A DNA stretch of 64,000 nt from Zea mays (GCF_902167145.1 NC_050099.1:60034942-60098941), one strand, 5' to 3'; counted from the stretch's first letter, positions 24,301-36,730 are shown. Numbers and translations: made by a program. Notes: a model not told the origin generated them from the sequence alone.

Positions 24301-25283
24301 GCTCCTTCGGCCTTGTCATCAGACATCTTCCGAAGCCTCTGCTTTCTGGGTCTGAAGGATGGATCAACATTGAGCGAATGTTCAATAACATCCCTGTTGA
24401 CGCCACAGAGATCGTTAGCCGACCATGCAAAGACATCTTTGTTGTTGAACAGAAACCTTATCAAGGTTTTCTCTTGTTCCTCAGACAATTAAGATCCCAG
24501 CAGCACCTTCTGCTCTGCGATATCTTCGCATAAAAGCATGGGTTTCGGCAGATCGGCCGAAGCATCCTTCTCCCTTCTGTACTTGTATTGCTCACAAGCT
24601 TCGGCTTCATCTATATTGTGGATTGCCTTTAAATCAGTCCAATTCCCCTTGGCCTTTCTGGCAGCTTCCTGACTCCCATGAATAGCAATAGGTCCCTGAT
24701 CCGAAGGTATCTTCATGCAAAGATATGCTGGATGAAGAATTGCTTCGAAAGCATTGAGTGTTCCGCGACCAATGATAGCATTGTAAGGATACTCCATGTC
24801 GACAATGTCAAACACAACTTGCTCAGTCCTTGTATTGTTGACGAATCCGAAGGTCACTGGCATGGTAATCTTACCAAGCGCTACAATCTGTCTTCCTCCG
24901 AAGCCACAAAGAGGGTGCGTAGCATCATGAATCTTATCTTCGGGCTCTTGCATTTGTCTGAAGGCCTTAGCAAATATAATATCCGTTGCACTGCCTGTAT
25001 CAACCAAAACATTGTGGACCAGAAATCCTTTGATCACACAAGAGATAACCATAGCATCATTGTGTGGGTAATCCTTGAGCTGAAGATCCTCTTGAGAGAA
25101 GGTAATTGGGATGTGAGACCATCTTGACTTGATGAAGGGTCCTTGTACCCCTACATGTTGTACTCTTCTCTGTGCCTCCTTCTTCTGTTTCTTGTTAGCC
25201 GGCTCTGAGCATGAACCGCCTGTTATCGGGAGGATCAGCTTCGGAGTTGAAGCAGTTCCAGCTTGGTTCTTGAACGAAGCCAT
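21330..25283 (-). pseudogene. pol: pol of element E: protease, RT, RNase H, integrase, broken by five stops
   Basis: Translation from the Met at 25283 gives one frame to 21330 with no frameshift but five in-frame stops (at 24489, 23832, 23364, 22614 and 21903). Protease shows VDTGSATDIIF. Reverse transcriptase shows WRMCIDFTDLNKACP and TYVDDI. A Ty3 RNase H region follows, then a second RNase H (FCDGSW, IAEYEALLLGL, KTDSK), the extra domain typical of the Tat lineage. Integrase shows a CEGCQK zinc region, LDLLGPL, TVDNGTQF and VERANG, then a C-terminal domain. The stop at 21903 falls just before the HPESNG block. gag is absent: the frame starts about 40 bp after the primer site. Not functional as it stands. 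Confidence 0.9.
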
Positions 25284-25312
25284 CAGCTCAAAAAGTGGAA
25301 GTGAGTTCACCG

Positions 25313-25326
25313 GAGGTGGGCGCCAA
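25313..25326 (-). other. Primer-binding site of element E
   Basis: Minus strand TTGGCGCCCACCTC directly after the LTR end CCAACA. The same core (TGGCGCCCACC) follows the LTRs of elements Z, G and C, so all four share one tRNA primer type. Confidence 0.8.
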
Positions 25327-25949
25327 TGTTGGGGACTTATTCTCAAATGCTGTGAATTAAGAACAAGGCAACATAGAATGTTAAATGTTAAAGCCCTTCG
25401 TCCGCTGAAGCATTATTTCCCCAAGGATTTAATGAGCCTCGGACGAAGGTTATGAATAATATATCACGAAGGTCACACCTTCGTGATCAAAGATAAAACA
25501 ATGCAAAATGAAATATAAAATATAAAATGTTATAGAATATCAAGAATAAATAACATTATTCACTTATTTTATAATGTAAACTTAAATATTAAAACATAAT
25601 ATTTAGGTATATTTATACCTTCGCCTTGGCAGAAAACAATAATTCCAGAGTGATGCGTTAGCAATTACCAGATTGCGTGAACAGTAAAGGAGTATTGTTC
25701 ACCTATTTATAGGCACAGAACGCAGCCTGTAAGAAATTACAATCATGCCCCTTACAGAAGATTACAATTATGACTCAGACCCTTATGGACTAAAAAGTCA
25801 TTCCATCTTTAAGTCGGTTCGATCCTTCATCTTTGGATACGTTATAGTATCGAAGCTTCATGAGCGGTAGCTTCGGTATCACGTATAAACAGATTTGCCG
25901 AAGGTGTTTCTTCCTGCAGGACCTTCGGCGACGAAGCATGGTCCCAACA
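25327..25949 (-). repeat. 5' LTR of element E
   Basis: 623 bp. It holds a minus-strand TATAAATAG box at 25703-25711 that would drive the genomic RNA. Followed on the minus strand by the primer-binding site. Confidence 0.95.
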
Positions 25950-26213
25950 GGAGAGGAGAGCTTATGGGTCCCACCTTCGAGGTGTGCCAATGCAAGTCGA
26001 TATTCTCGTTTGCCAAAATCATTCTTTTCTCACCAAGTACATGGTGTGATCATGTGTGCATGTATCATTCCACATAACATAATCATTGAGTAATAGCATC
26101 GAGGAGCATATGATGTGGACGACTATGAGGTAATCGAGCCTATGGTGTAGCACCAACCATCACCCACGACCTTTATAGCTATCCTTCAATGAAAGGTCAC
26201 AATACATGCTACT
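25950..26213. other. Flank of element E, no gene seen
   Basis: Continues the host sequence interrupted at 16376 after the GGAGA duplication. No domain, repeat pair or RNA gene recognised. Confidence 0.35.
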
Positions 26214-26954
26214 TGTTGGTGCCGATCTAGCGCCAAACACTAAGGGTGTATCGATTGGTGGTGCCCTCTATTGTGGTGCAGATGGTCCATGGATCTAGAC
26301 CAGACGGTCCGTGACCTCGTTGTAGGAGCGACTCCTTCCCTATATCACTCTGGACGGTCCGTGCTTTGGGTCGAACAGTCCATGATGGCGTGGGGTCCTC
26401 TTCCTCTTCACGGGAACCTAGATCTCGCTCTCTGTGGGAGAGATCTTAGGGTGCTCCGGGTCAGCAGGTCACCCGGGGCATCCCTAGACGATGTAGATTC
26501 CCTAGGAATTAAGAGATAAAGTCGAGGAAGAGTATCTTGAGTGGCTAAACTGGATCTATCCCCCGGGGAGGGGTAAGATCGTATGGTCATTTTGGGGTCA
26601 GTAGGCCACCCAAGACGGATCTTGATGACATAGAGTCGAATAGCGGTGGAGGTGGATATGCGAAAAACTATAACTAGAGCTATGCTACATCTACTCATAG
26701 GGCAGGAATGATAAAGGACTGATAAAAATGTAATAGATTGGTCTGATTGGAATGTGTTTGGGGGTTCTCAATCGGCAATACCCCGTTATATCTATAGGGG
26801 AGGAGGTCTTGACCTATTCCTAGGTGAGATCCAACAGATCTCCATGGATAGGTTAGGATAACCACGCATGGGATAAGCACTCTCACCCGTGCTTATCTGG
26901 TCATGAGGGCCGGACCGTCTGGCCATGCCCAGGTGCCAAATATGATGTTCAACA
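26214..26954 (-). repeat. 3' LTR of element F
   Basis: Plus-strand ends TGTTGGTGCCGATC and GATGTTCAACA, 741 bp. 26214-26694 matches the truncated right copy; 26695-26954 has no counterpart there. The right boundary is set by the TG...CA ends and the adjacent purine tract. Confidence 0.6.
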
Positions 26955-27639
26955 CACGCCCCTGCCTTTTGGTGGAGCTTGGTGAACTAAAAAAACCTGG
27001 TACTACCAGACTCTTTCGGGAAATAATAGATTCCGCAACTTGCCTTGTTCCCAAAATATGAACCCTAGCCTGATGTAAGTCACCAGCTCTTGTGATCAGA
27101 TAATATAACTAATTGATAAATTCTAATGCACAGAGGTCGTTTCAGATTGCATCCTCTTCGGCCATATTTATTTGATCAACATGTAAGTAGGCAAAAACTT
27201 GTGGTGTCCCTCAGCCAGAATAAGCAAACGGATTGGGCCAGTAATATGGATTCATCGTCGTACCATCCCACACTTGAGTTGGACAACACATCGGTGATGA
27301 ATAAACTAGAAAGCACAATGACATCCTTGCAAGAGGATGACCAGACAATCTTGGCTGCACTATCTTTTAAACCGGTTTAGTCGCCCTTTGCTATCCCACA
27401 AATCGCCTTTTTGACTTTGTTTGTTTTATTGGCCGGTTGTGTGGAACACCCTTCTTATTCATGTATTTAGCAAGCAACTGATCAAAAGTAGGGTCAAATC
27501 TATTGAGCCGACCAGACATCTTGGAAGTGTTTTGCTTCTTAGTACCTGTTTTAGGATGATGTGGTCTAATGGTCCAAGGTCATTGCTGCTTTTGGTTGTA
27601 TGTGGACCATCTGGCCTTCATAGCCGGACTGTAGGTCCT

Positions 27640-28960
27640 TAGGGTCTAGACCATCCAGCGTACGTAGGACAGGTGACCGTAATCGAGTGTCCGATTGTGC
27701 TTGCCCCTAGCACCTCCGTTCTTTCTTTCATCTGGAGCCTTCTGAGTAACCACTCTATGTGATATATTTTGCACGCGAGGATCACCAATGATAATATTTT
27801 TCCTTTGTCTTTATCGCCTACACATGGCCGAACCAAGACTTTTTTGCTCGTCGGCTCTAATGTGCTGATAGGGATAGGTGATATGTCAATATTTATTTCT
27901 TGAAATCTCAATCGGTCTTTCATTTATAGCCGATTGTATTTACCAACGGAAGACATTACAATCATTGGTGTTATGAAGAAAGGAGTCATGCCATTTACAA
28001 TACGCATGCCTTTTCAATTCTTCTATCGAGAGAATTGTATGCGACAATTTAATGTCACAATTCTTAAGCAACTCAATAAATATTTTATCACACTTATCAA
28101 CATTAAATGTGAACTTAACTTTCCCCTTTTGTGCCAAGTGCAAGTGAGAGTGAGCAGAAGATTTGGCCTTAGCAGGCCAAACAAGCTCAATGACATGTAA
28201 ATATTTCGGCTTATCCCCTGAGCTACTATTGTCATGATAATCATTATGGGGCTCAGGTGGCCAGTTATCTTCATGTCGGCCTTCTGCACTAGGACGGTCA
28301 TAGATGGCTTCCGGTATTTTGAACGGTCCAACCTATGTGGTCGAGCGGTCTATGAAGGGACTAGACAGTCCCGTATAGTGGACTATCCGATCGTGCCAGG
28401 CATCGCCTGCGAGCTTTGACATGGGCTCTGTGTGACTCCGGACTGTCCAGTGTAAGTGGCCAAACGATCTGATGGAAGGTCGGACTGTCCAAGATCGTGT
28501 GTGGACTGTCCGGCCGTGCTCAGAGCCAATCCATCGTGTAGCGAAGATGACGACATTGTGTTCATCGGCGTACCACAAAACCCGTTTGTTGTTGATGTCT
28601 TTGGCGCAGCTGTTTCGGTGCCCAATTCATGTGACAAAAAATTAGGCCTATGCGATTTTTCTAATGCATCCGTCATTTCCTCTATATCCTTTGTTATAAT
28701 TTTAATTCGATTATAAAAAGAAATTCTAAAAGATTGGAGATCATCGAATGATGTGGCATTAATTACAGTGGGGAGTTGGACCAGCAAGGATGACAGGGAA
28801 TCGAAGTTTCCCTCTCCTGGACAACCTTCTAGTGGCGATTGATCCTAAAGTGCAAGATGTACCACTTCTCAATCAACTCGTACTTCTGAGCATGTTGTCG
28901 ATGGAACTTCTCATTCCACTTCTTCATGTAGTCTTTTAATTTCTAACGCTCAGCAGCCAA
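27640..28960 (-). pseudogene. gag remnant of element F
   Basis: Minus-strand fragments in shifting frames. Near 28900 they read KWNEKFHRQHAQKYELIEKW, and at 27940-28143 they end AYCKWHDSFLHNTNDCNVFR followed by QSAINE after a stop. The Y-C-x-W-H...TNDCNVFR block is a zinc-knuckle-like signature of gag in grass Ty3 elements. Several stops and frameshifts, so it cannot make a full protein. Confidence 0.65.
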
Positions 28961-29079
28961 TAAATTAATCACCCTTGTATCGTGATATGGAGAAACATCG
29001 TTGACATCTTTAGAACCCGCCATAGAAGCCAATTTTGTATATCTGCAACCTTCGTCAGCAGCAGAGTCACCAAAAAGGG

Positions 29080-29560
29080 TGTTGGTTCTGATCTAGCGCT
29101 AAACACTAGGGGTGCACCGCCTGATAGTGCCCTCTGCGGTGGCACAAACGATCCACGGCTCTAGGCTGGACGATCCGTGACCTTGCTGTAGGAGTGGCTC
29201 CTTCCATGTGTCACTCTAGAGGGTTCGTGCTCTGGGCCAGACTGTCTGTGATGCCGTAGGGTTCTCTTCCTCCTCATAGGAACCTAGATCTCGCCACCTG
29301 GGGGAGAGATCTTAGGGTGCTCCGGGTCGGCAGGTCACCCGGGGCGTCCCTAGATGACATAGAGTCGCCTAGGAATTAAGAGATCAAATCAATGAAAAGT
29401 ATTTTGAGTGGATGAGCTGGATCTTGGCCCCTGGAAGTGTAAGATCCTAATGTCGTCTTGGGGTCGGCAGGCCACCCAAGATGGATCTACACGATGTAGA
29501 ATCGAATAGGGGTGGAGGTGGATATATGGAAAGATGCAACTGAAGCTATGCTACATCTAC
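29080..29560 (-). repeat. 5' LTR of element F, truncated
   Basis: 481 bp homologous to 26214-26694. Homology stops at GCTACATCTAC (29560), so about 260 bp of the LTR's 5' end has been lost to the right. Confidence 0.65.
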
Positions 29561-29744
29561 GACCAACCGTAACAAAAAGGATGACGTCAAGCGGAGGCCC
29601 CTAAACGATTGACACTAACCAAGGCCTTTGCCACGACATCACCCTAGAGCCATTTGTGACATACATCCGCCTGAGGAGAGTGAAGGGCACCGAGACGCGA
29701 AGGTCTCGGAGGTGGTAGCAAAGGCTACGTAGTGATCAACACAT

Positions 29745-30074
29745 TGTTGGTCCACCAGGAGATGCTTCCGGAGGCCCACATGTCAATGTAACACATGGGT
29801 GTATTATTTGGTGTGCACCGTAGGTTGAGAGCACGGTGTTGTAATTACCTCGTTACGCGGAATATTCCTCGGATATAGTTGGTGGATGGTGGTAGGACCA
29901 TACTTTGGACCACCTACCCCCAAACGACCCTATAAATACCCTCGTCCTATAGCTAGTCAGGACATGCATAACAAGATGCTACAGTTCCCCACCTAATGTC
30001 TTGTCGCGCTTCAATACACCTAGTCTCTGTCTCTGAGTGTTCGGGCCCACCTAACCACGTGTCGATACCCAACA
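29745..30074 (+). repeat. Possible short LTR
   Basis: Bounded by TGTTGG and CCAACA, with a CCCTATAAATACCC promoter-like box near 29930. No partner copy, primer site or exact TSD was found, so the call rests on ends and TATA only. 29561-29744 holds nothing recognisable. Confidence 0.35.
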
Positions 30075-30135
30075 CACTCAACCCTTCTCAATAGATCACA
30101 AGAGATCAAACTTGAATACCATAGTTCTTAGTGTC

Positions 30136-30826
30136 TGTTGGGGGCCTTCGGCTTCCGAAGGTCCTCAAAAACGTGATTTAACAATGTTTCTGACGTATAA
30201 TACATGAGCAGGTACCTTCGGACTTGGACCCTTCGGACTTGAGTCAAAATCACAGTATGAAGAAGCACAAGGGAAACGAAGGATGGAACAGAGCCGAAGC
30301 TGTGCGCAAGGGAGCTTCGGCATGATGACAGGAAAAAGGAAACCGACTTAAAGGGGAAAAGGCTATCTAGACCCCGATGAATTACTATAGAGTTATTAGC
30401 AAATGCAAAGGGCCTAGATGTAATTTTACATGGGCTGCGACCCGTGCCTATAAATAGATGAACAGTACTCTCGTACTGTTCACGCTGACTGGACATCTTT
30501 GCCTTTGCGTCATGCTTGTACTTTCACTATCTTTCAAGCCGAAGGTACTTTTGTAACTTGTTAACATTCCTATTTTTCCTTAATAATAAAATAAAAATGA
30601 GTTGATGGTAATAAATGACTGTTGATATTATCTTTTACACCTCATATGTTTTCTTTTCCTCATTCATATGTTGCTTTGACGAAGGTACGTCCTTCTCAAC
30701 CTTCGTCCGAAAAACATTATTTCTCAAAAGGGATATAATGCTTCGAATGACGAAGGAATTTAATGTTTAACATTCTCTGTGTTGCCTTGTTCTTAACTCA
30801 TAGCATTTAAGAACAAGTCCCCAACA
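30136..30826 (+). repeat. 5' LTR of element Z
   Basis: 691 bp, with a TATAAATAG box at 30449-30457 and the inverted motif CCTTCGGCTTCCGAAGG at its start. Confidence 0.95.
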
Positions 30827-30838
30827 TTGGCGCCCACC
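30827..30838 (+). other. Primer-binding site of element Z
   Basis: TTGGCGCCCACC directly after the LTR end, continuing CTCCGGTGAAC exactly as in element E. Confidence 0.8.
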
Positions 30839-30885
30839 TCCGGTGAACCCTTTCCGACCACTTTCGGCAAGCATCGACCTTCGTC

Positions 30886-32400
30886 ATGGCGCCAAAGAAA
30901 GCTTCAGCAACAGGGGCTGCCGCTCTGCAGCCGCTGGACCCGAACCAGGAGACCCTTTCTCTTCGGGAGGCCCGAAGCTAGAAGAGGAAGGCCACCAGTC
31001 CAACGCCTCAGGAGGATGACTTGGACCAAGAAATCAGGAATATGGAGATGATTCATCAGCAAGTGCAACGAAAGAAGGAAAAGATGGCTCGGCTAGCTGA
31101 CCCGCAAAGGAAGATAGACGAAGCCTCTGAAGAAGTTCGTCATCTTGCTCAGGATGAGCAAAACCGAAGGCCCCAGCACAGAGAGCTTTACCAAGAGGGC
31201 TTCGTCAACGAGGATGACTGGTATGAGGACTTCCATCATGGAAATTTTGCCTTCGACGATGCTTCTCCTCTGTCAGCTGAACTGCAGGCTACACCTTGGC
31301 CTCCGTCTTACAAACCACCTCAGCTCCCCATGTACGACGGACACTCAGATCCGAAGCAATTTCTGATGAGCTACGAAGCAACCATATCTTCATATGGTGG
31401 CAATACTACAGTCATGGAGAAATCCTTCGTCATGGCAGTCAAAAATGTTGGACAAACCTGGTACTCCTCTCTTCAGCCAGGAACAATCACATCATGGCAA
31501 AAGCTAAAAGACATGCTTATCACTAGTTTCCAAGGGTTTCGGACGAAGCCAGTCACTGCTCAAGCTTTGTTCCAGTGCACCCAGGATCACGAAGAATACC
31601 TTTAGGCGTATGTCCGAAGGTTCTTACGACTGAGGGCACAGGCGCCAACGGTGCCCAATGAAATTGTCATTGAGGCCATGATCAAGGGGCTTCGGCCAGG
31701 ACCTACAGCCCAATACTTCGCCAGGAAACCCCCTGAGACCCTGGAGAAACAGCTTCAGAAGATGGATGAATACATCCGAGCTGATAATGACTTTCGACAG
31801 AGAAGGGAGGAAGCTTACAGATTCTCTGAAATGACCAGGGGCTTCAGAGGGAGAATCCATCCTAGGCACGTCAGATCAATTCATTCCACTAAGAATGACG
31901 ACAGAGGAAGCCAGCAACAGAGGCCACAATATTCCTCCTAGGCTTCGGGGCAGCAACAGGGCTATCCTCGGCCCCCAGCTCCAAGGGGCAGAGGCGACAG
32001 GGGCTTCAGAGGAAGGTTTGGGGATCAGCCCAGAAAAATTTATTGCCTATTGTGCGGTGAGGACAAGGGCCATACTACTAGGATGTGTCATGTCACCATC
32101 CAGAAACAAAAAGAGATAGCAGAAGCTACAGCATAGCAGAGCCAGCCGAAGCAAGTTATGCATACTGCTTCGTACCACTCACCGTACATTCCAGAATATG
32201 TGGGTAACCATTCTGCAGCTTCTGTTGCTTCGGCAAGCCAATCTCAGGCATCTTGGCAACAGCTTCCACCTCCACCACCAATACAACGAGGTCAGTAGCC
32301 AGAAGGGAGCCAGCACACTCACCAGCAACGAGACTTCAGAGAGGAGTCCGAAGCTCGCACAGTCAACAGTACTGTACCAGAGTCCAAGCACATCTACTAG
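30886..32400 (+). pseudogene. gag: gag of element Z with five in-frame TAG codons
   Basis: From the Met at 30886 a single 504-codon frame runs to the TAG at 32398, interrupted only by TAG codons at 30979, 31603, 31939, 32134 and 32296, with no frameshift. Content: a charged helical N-terminus; a capsid-like region with YDGHSDPKQFLMSYEAT and SWQKLKDMLITSFQGF (retrotransposon gag family); an RG-rich stretch; a knuckle with CLLCGEDKGHTTRMC, C-X2-C-X5-H-X4-C rather than the usual X4; then a QP-rich tail. At least four TAGs sit in Gln-rich contexts, fitting CAG to TAG changes. Particle formation would need readthrough of all five, so it is probably dead. Confidence 0.85.
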
Positions 32401-32734
32401 AAGATATCATGCTGCTGAAATAGTTCTTGCATTTGTTACCATTTTTCTTTTTAATAAGGAACAATCATTGAAAGCCTAAGTTTTTCTTGTCGTTTTCAAT
32501 TCCTTGTAACAGCTTCATTCTTGTCATAGTGAAAATATATCTTATACACAGATATACGGAATACAAAAAGTTGTCGAAGCATGAAAACTTGTTCTTAAGA
32601 GCTCGTGGCTACAGAAAGTATCTCCGAAGCTATAAAAAGTCGTTTTAAAGAACGCAGTGTAAGTTTTTGTCGGAGCAACAAAAGTCGTTCTTAAGGGAAC
32701 GCAGAGTAAGTTTTCTGCTCAAAAGTCGTTCCAA

Positions 32735-32965
32735 AGGGAATGCAGAGCTTACAGCGAAAAATAAACGCTGATACCGCCGAAGTAAAAGGCGAAGAAGCTC
32801 CTGAGGGAGGCTTACAGCGAAAAATAAACGCTGATACTGTCGAAGTAAAAGGCGAAGAAGCTCCTGAGGGAGGCTTACAGTGAAAAATAAACGCTGATAC
32901 CGCCGAAGTAAAAGGCGAAGAAGCTCCTGAGGGAGGCTTACAGCAAAAAGTCAACGCTGAAACAC
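32735..32965. repeat. 63-bp tandem repeat in element Z (about 3.5 copies)
   Basis: ATAAACGCTGATAC begins at 32761, 32824 and 32887, a 63-bp step; each unit contains GAAGCTCCTGAGGGAGGC. Lies between the gag stop (32400) and the 3' end of the antisense gene (33466). Homologous, inverted with respect to the window, to the element E repeat. Confidence 0.9.
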
Positions 32966-33465
32966 CGAAAAATAAACGGTGAGGCCGAAAAATAAACGGC
33001 AAAGAGACTGTGTTCTACTGTGGGAATGTGTGTGTACCTTTGGCACAAATATCATTCTGCATATCATAGCATCATCACATCATTCGCATAACATGACATC
33101 ATACATCATATTGCATCAATGGCACAAGAAGGGGATACAATGTTTCGAAGATTGTTTCGAAGAAATTGTGCCAAGGCACAAAATAAAGTTTGAAGAAGTA
33201 CAGTTTCGTCAACTTTAGTATCAGAGGAGATCTATTGCTTACGAAGCATAATATTTTCACGAATATGGATATTCTTTACGAAGCATGAAAAGAAGGGAAG
33301 GTGTTTTTTCGTCAAAGGCTCAAAAACGGTATGTATGTAAAAGTTTCATGCATCGTAAAGAACTGAATTACATACAGCTTATATATTACTTTCAAAGCTA
33401 TAGAATATTACACACTTTGTTCAGTAAATATTACATTAGCATTCCGAATATTTTTACAACAATAG

Positions 33466-36400
33466 CTATTCTTCTTTTAAAACTACTTCCGCAGCTTCGT
33501 TTAGTAGTTGAGTTACAACTTTGTCCATGATAGCTTCGGCCAGCTTAGTAATTTCATCTTCATTTTTTGCTTCGGGGTCGGCTTGTGACTCGAAGGGCTC
33601 CGGGGGAGGAGATAATTCGGCTGCGATATAAAACATGAATAAGTTCGAAATCACAAGAATAAAACATAAAGTCAAAAGCAATTAGACAATACCTATCCGC
33701 CTTTCAAGTTATGCAGTTTTTTCAACTGCCTTTGCTCCTTCTCTAGCATCGTGCGTATCTTTTTCACTTTTCTTTATAATTTCGTGAGCCATCCCTCGGC
33801 CACCACTTTCCCAGATGTCGGTGAAAAACTTTCCACCAACAAAGCTTGCCTCGACCGAGGGGTCTTTTATATCTTCAATAGAGAACGCAGCTTCGGCTTG
33901 GGCCAGAATCTTCACATGATCGCATCCTGCCTTCTCCAAAATAGCTGCAATTCCCCTGGCACCTGAGAAGGCACAGACATCTCCACGGCCACTTAAAACT
34001 TCCTCAAAAGCTTCGGCTTCGCCGTTGATCCAGTCGATTGGACCTTCGGGATCGCCCAGTATGAAGTTGTCTTCATTCGAATATGCACCGACGCTGGCGA
34101 AACTAGTCTTAATTTTTCCCACGCACTCTATGGATTTTTCGTAACATCTTTCTCTTGAAGACCGAAGCTCTGCAGTTGTTTTCTCCCAATGATTTTTCCA
34201 GTAATCACTGGCTTCTCGGTCAGCTTTGGCAATTGCACATTTTAATTTTTCTTCTGCTAGCTGTTTCCGAAGATCTTCAATTTCGCATCTTTGGGTCTCA
34301 GCTTGGGCTTTCGAAGTAGCCTCGTCTTCTTTTATCTTGTTTATCAATGAGTTTAATATTTTGTCTTTTTCAAGACCTTCGTTCCTTAGTTCAATTACTT
34401 CGGAACGAAGGTTATTCAAGGCCATGGTATATCCCTCGTCTTCAGCGCTTTTTTGCGCCCTGAGGGCGTTGCTAAGAATAAGGCCCTGCAAAGGGGTGTG
34501 GTATTAAGTATAAGAAAACGAAAAAAATTTTGTTTTTTAAATACAAAAATTTTATTTCTCTCACCTTTAAGCTGTTGTATGCTAAGCCGTCGGGCAATTC
34601 ATCTTTTGGTAACACTAAGAGCCCATCTTCTAACGTCGGGAATCCGAAGCTTCTTCCCATCTCCTGGCAGACAGAGATCTCCTTACTGTCTGGGAGACAA
34701 TATAAGAAGTCTTCTTCTCCGCTGCTGTTGAAAATCAATGCCCCCTTCGGATATTTTAATTTTTGGGCATAGAACTGAGCTTCTTGCTTTTCTTTTTCAG
34801 TCAACTTTTTCCCCGAAGCATGTCGTAAAATATAATTGAGAGCTTCGGAAAATGCTTCGGGGGTGGCAGTGGCAGTTTCTTCAGCCAAAATTTGTTCAAC
34901 CGCTTCTGTTTCTTTTTCTCTGAAGGCCCAGCTTTAGTCTCATCCTGGTGCTTTATAGCTTAGGCTTCAGAGGCTGTTGTCTCAATTTGCGCTGTTTGAA
35001 CTTCGGCAATTTTCTTCGAAGTAGAGCTTGAAGACTTTATTGTCTCTAGTACATCCAGAACATTAACCATCCTTTTCCTTTTGGGGTCATTGCTAGACCT
35101 TTTTGGGTTTTTGGCACTTCAACTTCTGCTGAAGGACTTAAATTTTTTGATGTTTTTGTCCCGTCAGCTCTCGGCTCTCCAATTTTTTCAGCCTTCGGTG
35201 TTGCAGCCGGCTCTTCATTCTTCTGTGTAAGAGCAGGTCCTTTGGCTTCAGTAGCAGTAGAGGTCTCACCACCAAATTCAGGCACTGAGGCCGGTTCGAT
35301 GAAGCGTGGTCGGTGAGTAAGGACCTTCACCCTTTTCCTCTTTGGCGCAGCCTCACTTAGAGCAACCGAAGCATCACCTTTTCCAAAAGTTGCGCTTTTT
35401 CTCTTTTGCCCTTTCAGCGGGTAGCGGTAATCAGGGTACATAAACCCAATAGCATCGAAAACTCTATTCAGCCTCTTCTTCTTCCGCCCTCCGAAGGTCG
35501 CAGATAGCGCGTTATCTTCTGTCTTTGAATATGGTCCAAGCAGTTCGTCGCTTGTAGCTTCGATGCACTTCAGCCAATCATCATCTGGCTCAATAAACTT
35601 ACCCTCGTATCTGAAGGTGTATTTCAACCTAACCAGTCCACCTTCGTCAGGCTTGCTGATAGTTTTCTTTGGCATTTCCCACTGCTCTACAAGCGGCCAC
35701 ACTCTGAAGGCTATGTGCTCCTGGACTAAATCCCTCGTCCCGATGAAAGAGCAGACTATGCCGAAGGCCTTTTGGCATTCTTCGGCTGCTTCATCAAATT
35801 CCACCTTCAGTTTCCGAAGGCCGAAGCGCTGCTAGATAGGACGCATGATAATATCTTTAACGTCTTCTCGTGCCTTTAAATCGTTTTTCACATAAAACCA
35901 TTCCTTCATCCAGTCCCCAAGCCATCTTTTCCAGAAGGTTGGCATGGGACAGCTCGAGTTAGAGCGAGCGACGGAGCTATAGCAGCCAAAATTGTTATGA
36001 TATTGCTCTTTGCCCCAGGGTTTCGTCTCATATAACAATTCATGTATATTGCAGAAACTTTTTGCATTTGGCTCCAAGCCCTGGCTCCTCACGGCCCAGA
36101 CAAAGATTCTCATTCTTATGATTGCTTCGGGAGTAATTTGATGAAGGTAGACTTGATAGATCTTTAAAACCTCAACCACAAATTTGCTTAATGGAAACCG
36201 AAGCCTAGCTTTAAAAAAGCTTCGGAAGATCACAACTTCATTCTCTTCGGGAGTAGGCACAGTCCTCTCTCCGTCATCAGCCCTCACAGTAGACATGTCC
36301 CGAAAATATCTTCCCCTCATGTTATCGAGATGACTCTGTTTAATACTCGATTTCCGAAGACTGTGTGACTGGGTCACCACGGTCGATCTTCAGAGTCTTC

Positions 36401-36577
36401 ACCTCCGCTTTCTATATCATAACTGTCGCTTTCACCAGTGTCCTCAGATAAACCTTCTAAAATCTCCATAGTGATCTTCTCTGTATTCGTCTTTGCTATC
36501 GATTCAAGAAACCCAAGATTCTTCTCTTCAAAAAGGCTCAGCTTTGTTTCGGCGACTGCTTTGTTATCTTGAGACAT
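33466..36577 (-). pseudogene. Antisense accessory gene of element Z, disrupted
   Basis: Minus strand, starting at Met 36577 (MSQDNKAVAETK). Exon 1 (to 34565) matches element E exon 1: RSFFKARLRFPL, YLHQITPEAIIR, KEWFYVKND, then FIGTRDLVQEHIAFRVWP. It is broken by frameshifts near 36380, 35095 and 34925, a TAG at 35832 between PI and QRF, and a TAA near 34965. Intron 1 is 34486-34564 (79 bp, GTGAGA...TTTGCAG). Exon 2, 33693-34485, is a coiled coil plus the module ending FFTDIWESGGRG, with a TAA at 33709. Intron 2 is 33621-33692 (72 bp). Exon 3, 33466-33620, is an acidic tail. The splice before the coiled coil matches element E. Confidence 0.75.
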
Positions 36578-36722
36578 CTTCGGAAATGTTGAAAACGTGC
36601 TCTTAAGGCTGAAGCTAAAAAATCTAAAAAGCCAGGCAAGCGTTGGTGTGCAAAGAACTAAAAATTGGGAAAGCAAGAGCAGACAGCAAGAAAGCGTGCC
36701 AAATGTGCTCGCGGTGCGCTCT

Positions 36723-36730
36723 TATTTATA
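36723..36730 (-). promoter_or_regulatory. TATA box of the antisense gene in element Z
   Basis: Minus-strand TATAAATA about 150 bp upstream of the Met at 36577, inside the 3' LTR boundary; equivalent in place to the boxes in E and G. Confidence 0.6.

Larger units (their letters stand above)
16377..25949 (-). mobile_element. Element E: Ty3/Tat-lineage retrotransposon, pol-bearing, gag deleted
   Basis: Two 623-bp LTRs, an exact 5-bp TSD GGAGA (16372-16376 and 25950-25954), a primer site TTGGCGCCCACC and a polypurine tract GAAGGGGCTAC. Sense orientation is minus. From the 5' LTR (25949) the order is primer site, protease, reverse transcriptase, RNase H and integrase; the capsid part of gag is missing. 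Between pol and the 3' LTR lies a plus-strand multi-exon gene. I count 12 differences between the LTRs by eye. LTR ends, primer site and 3' region match element Z, so the pair belongs to the Cinful/Zeon-Grande group; I cannot fix the exact family. Confidence 0.9.
26214..29560 (-). mobile_element. Element F: old Ty3-type element with gag only
   Basis: Two diverged LTR copies in direct orientation share 481 bp (26214-26694 and 29080-29560), both starting TGTTGGTNC and carrying AGATCTTAGGGTGCTCCGGG. Read on minus, the right copy ends CCAACA and is followed by TTTTTGGTGACTCTGCTG, a likely primer region. About 2.1 kb of internal sequence holds a decayed gag. A PPT-like AAAAGGCAGGGGCG precedes the left LTR. 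No pol was found. The divergence is visibly far higher than in E, Z or G, so this is an old copy. Confidence 0.7.

Noticed and set aside
27126..27380. Plus-strand frame in element F
   Set aside because: Antisense to the decayed gag region, no motif.
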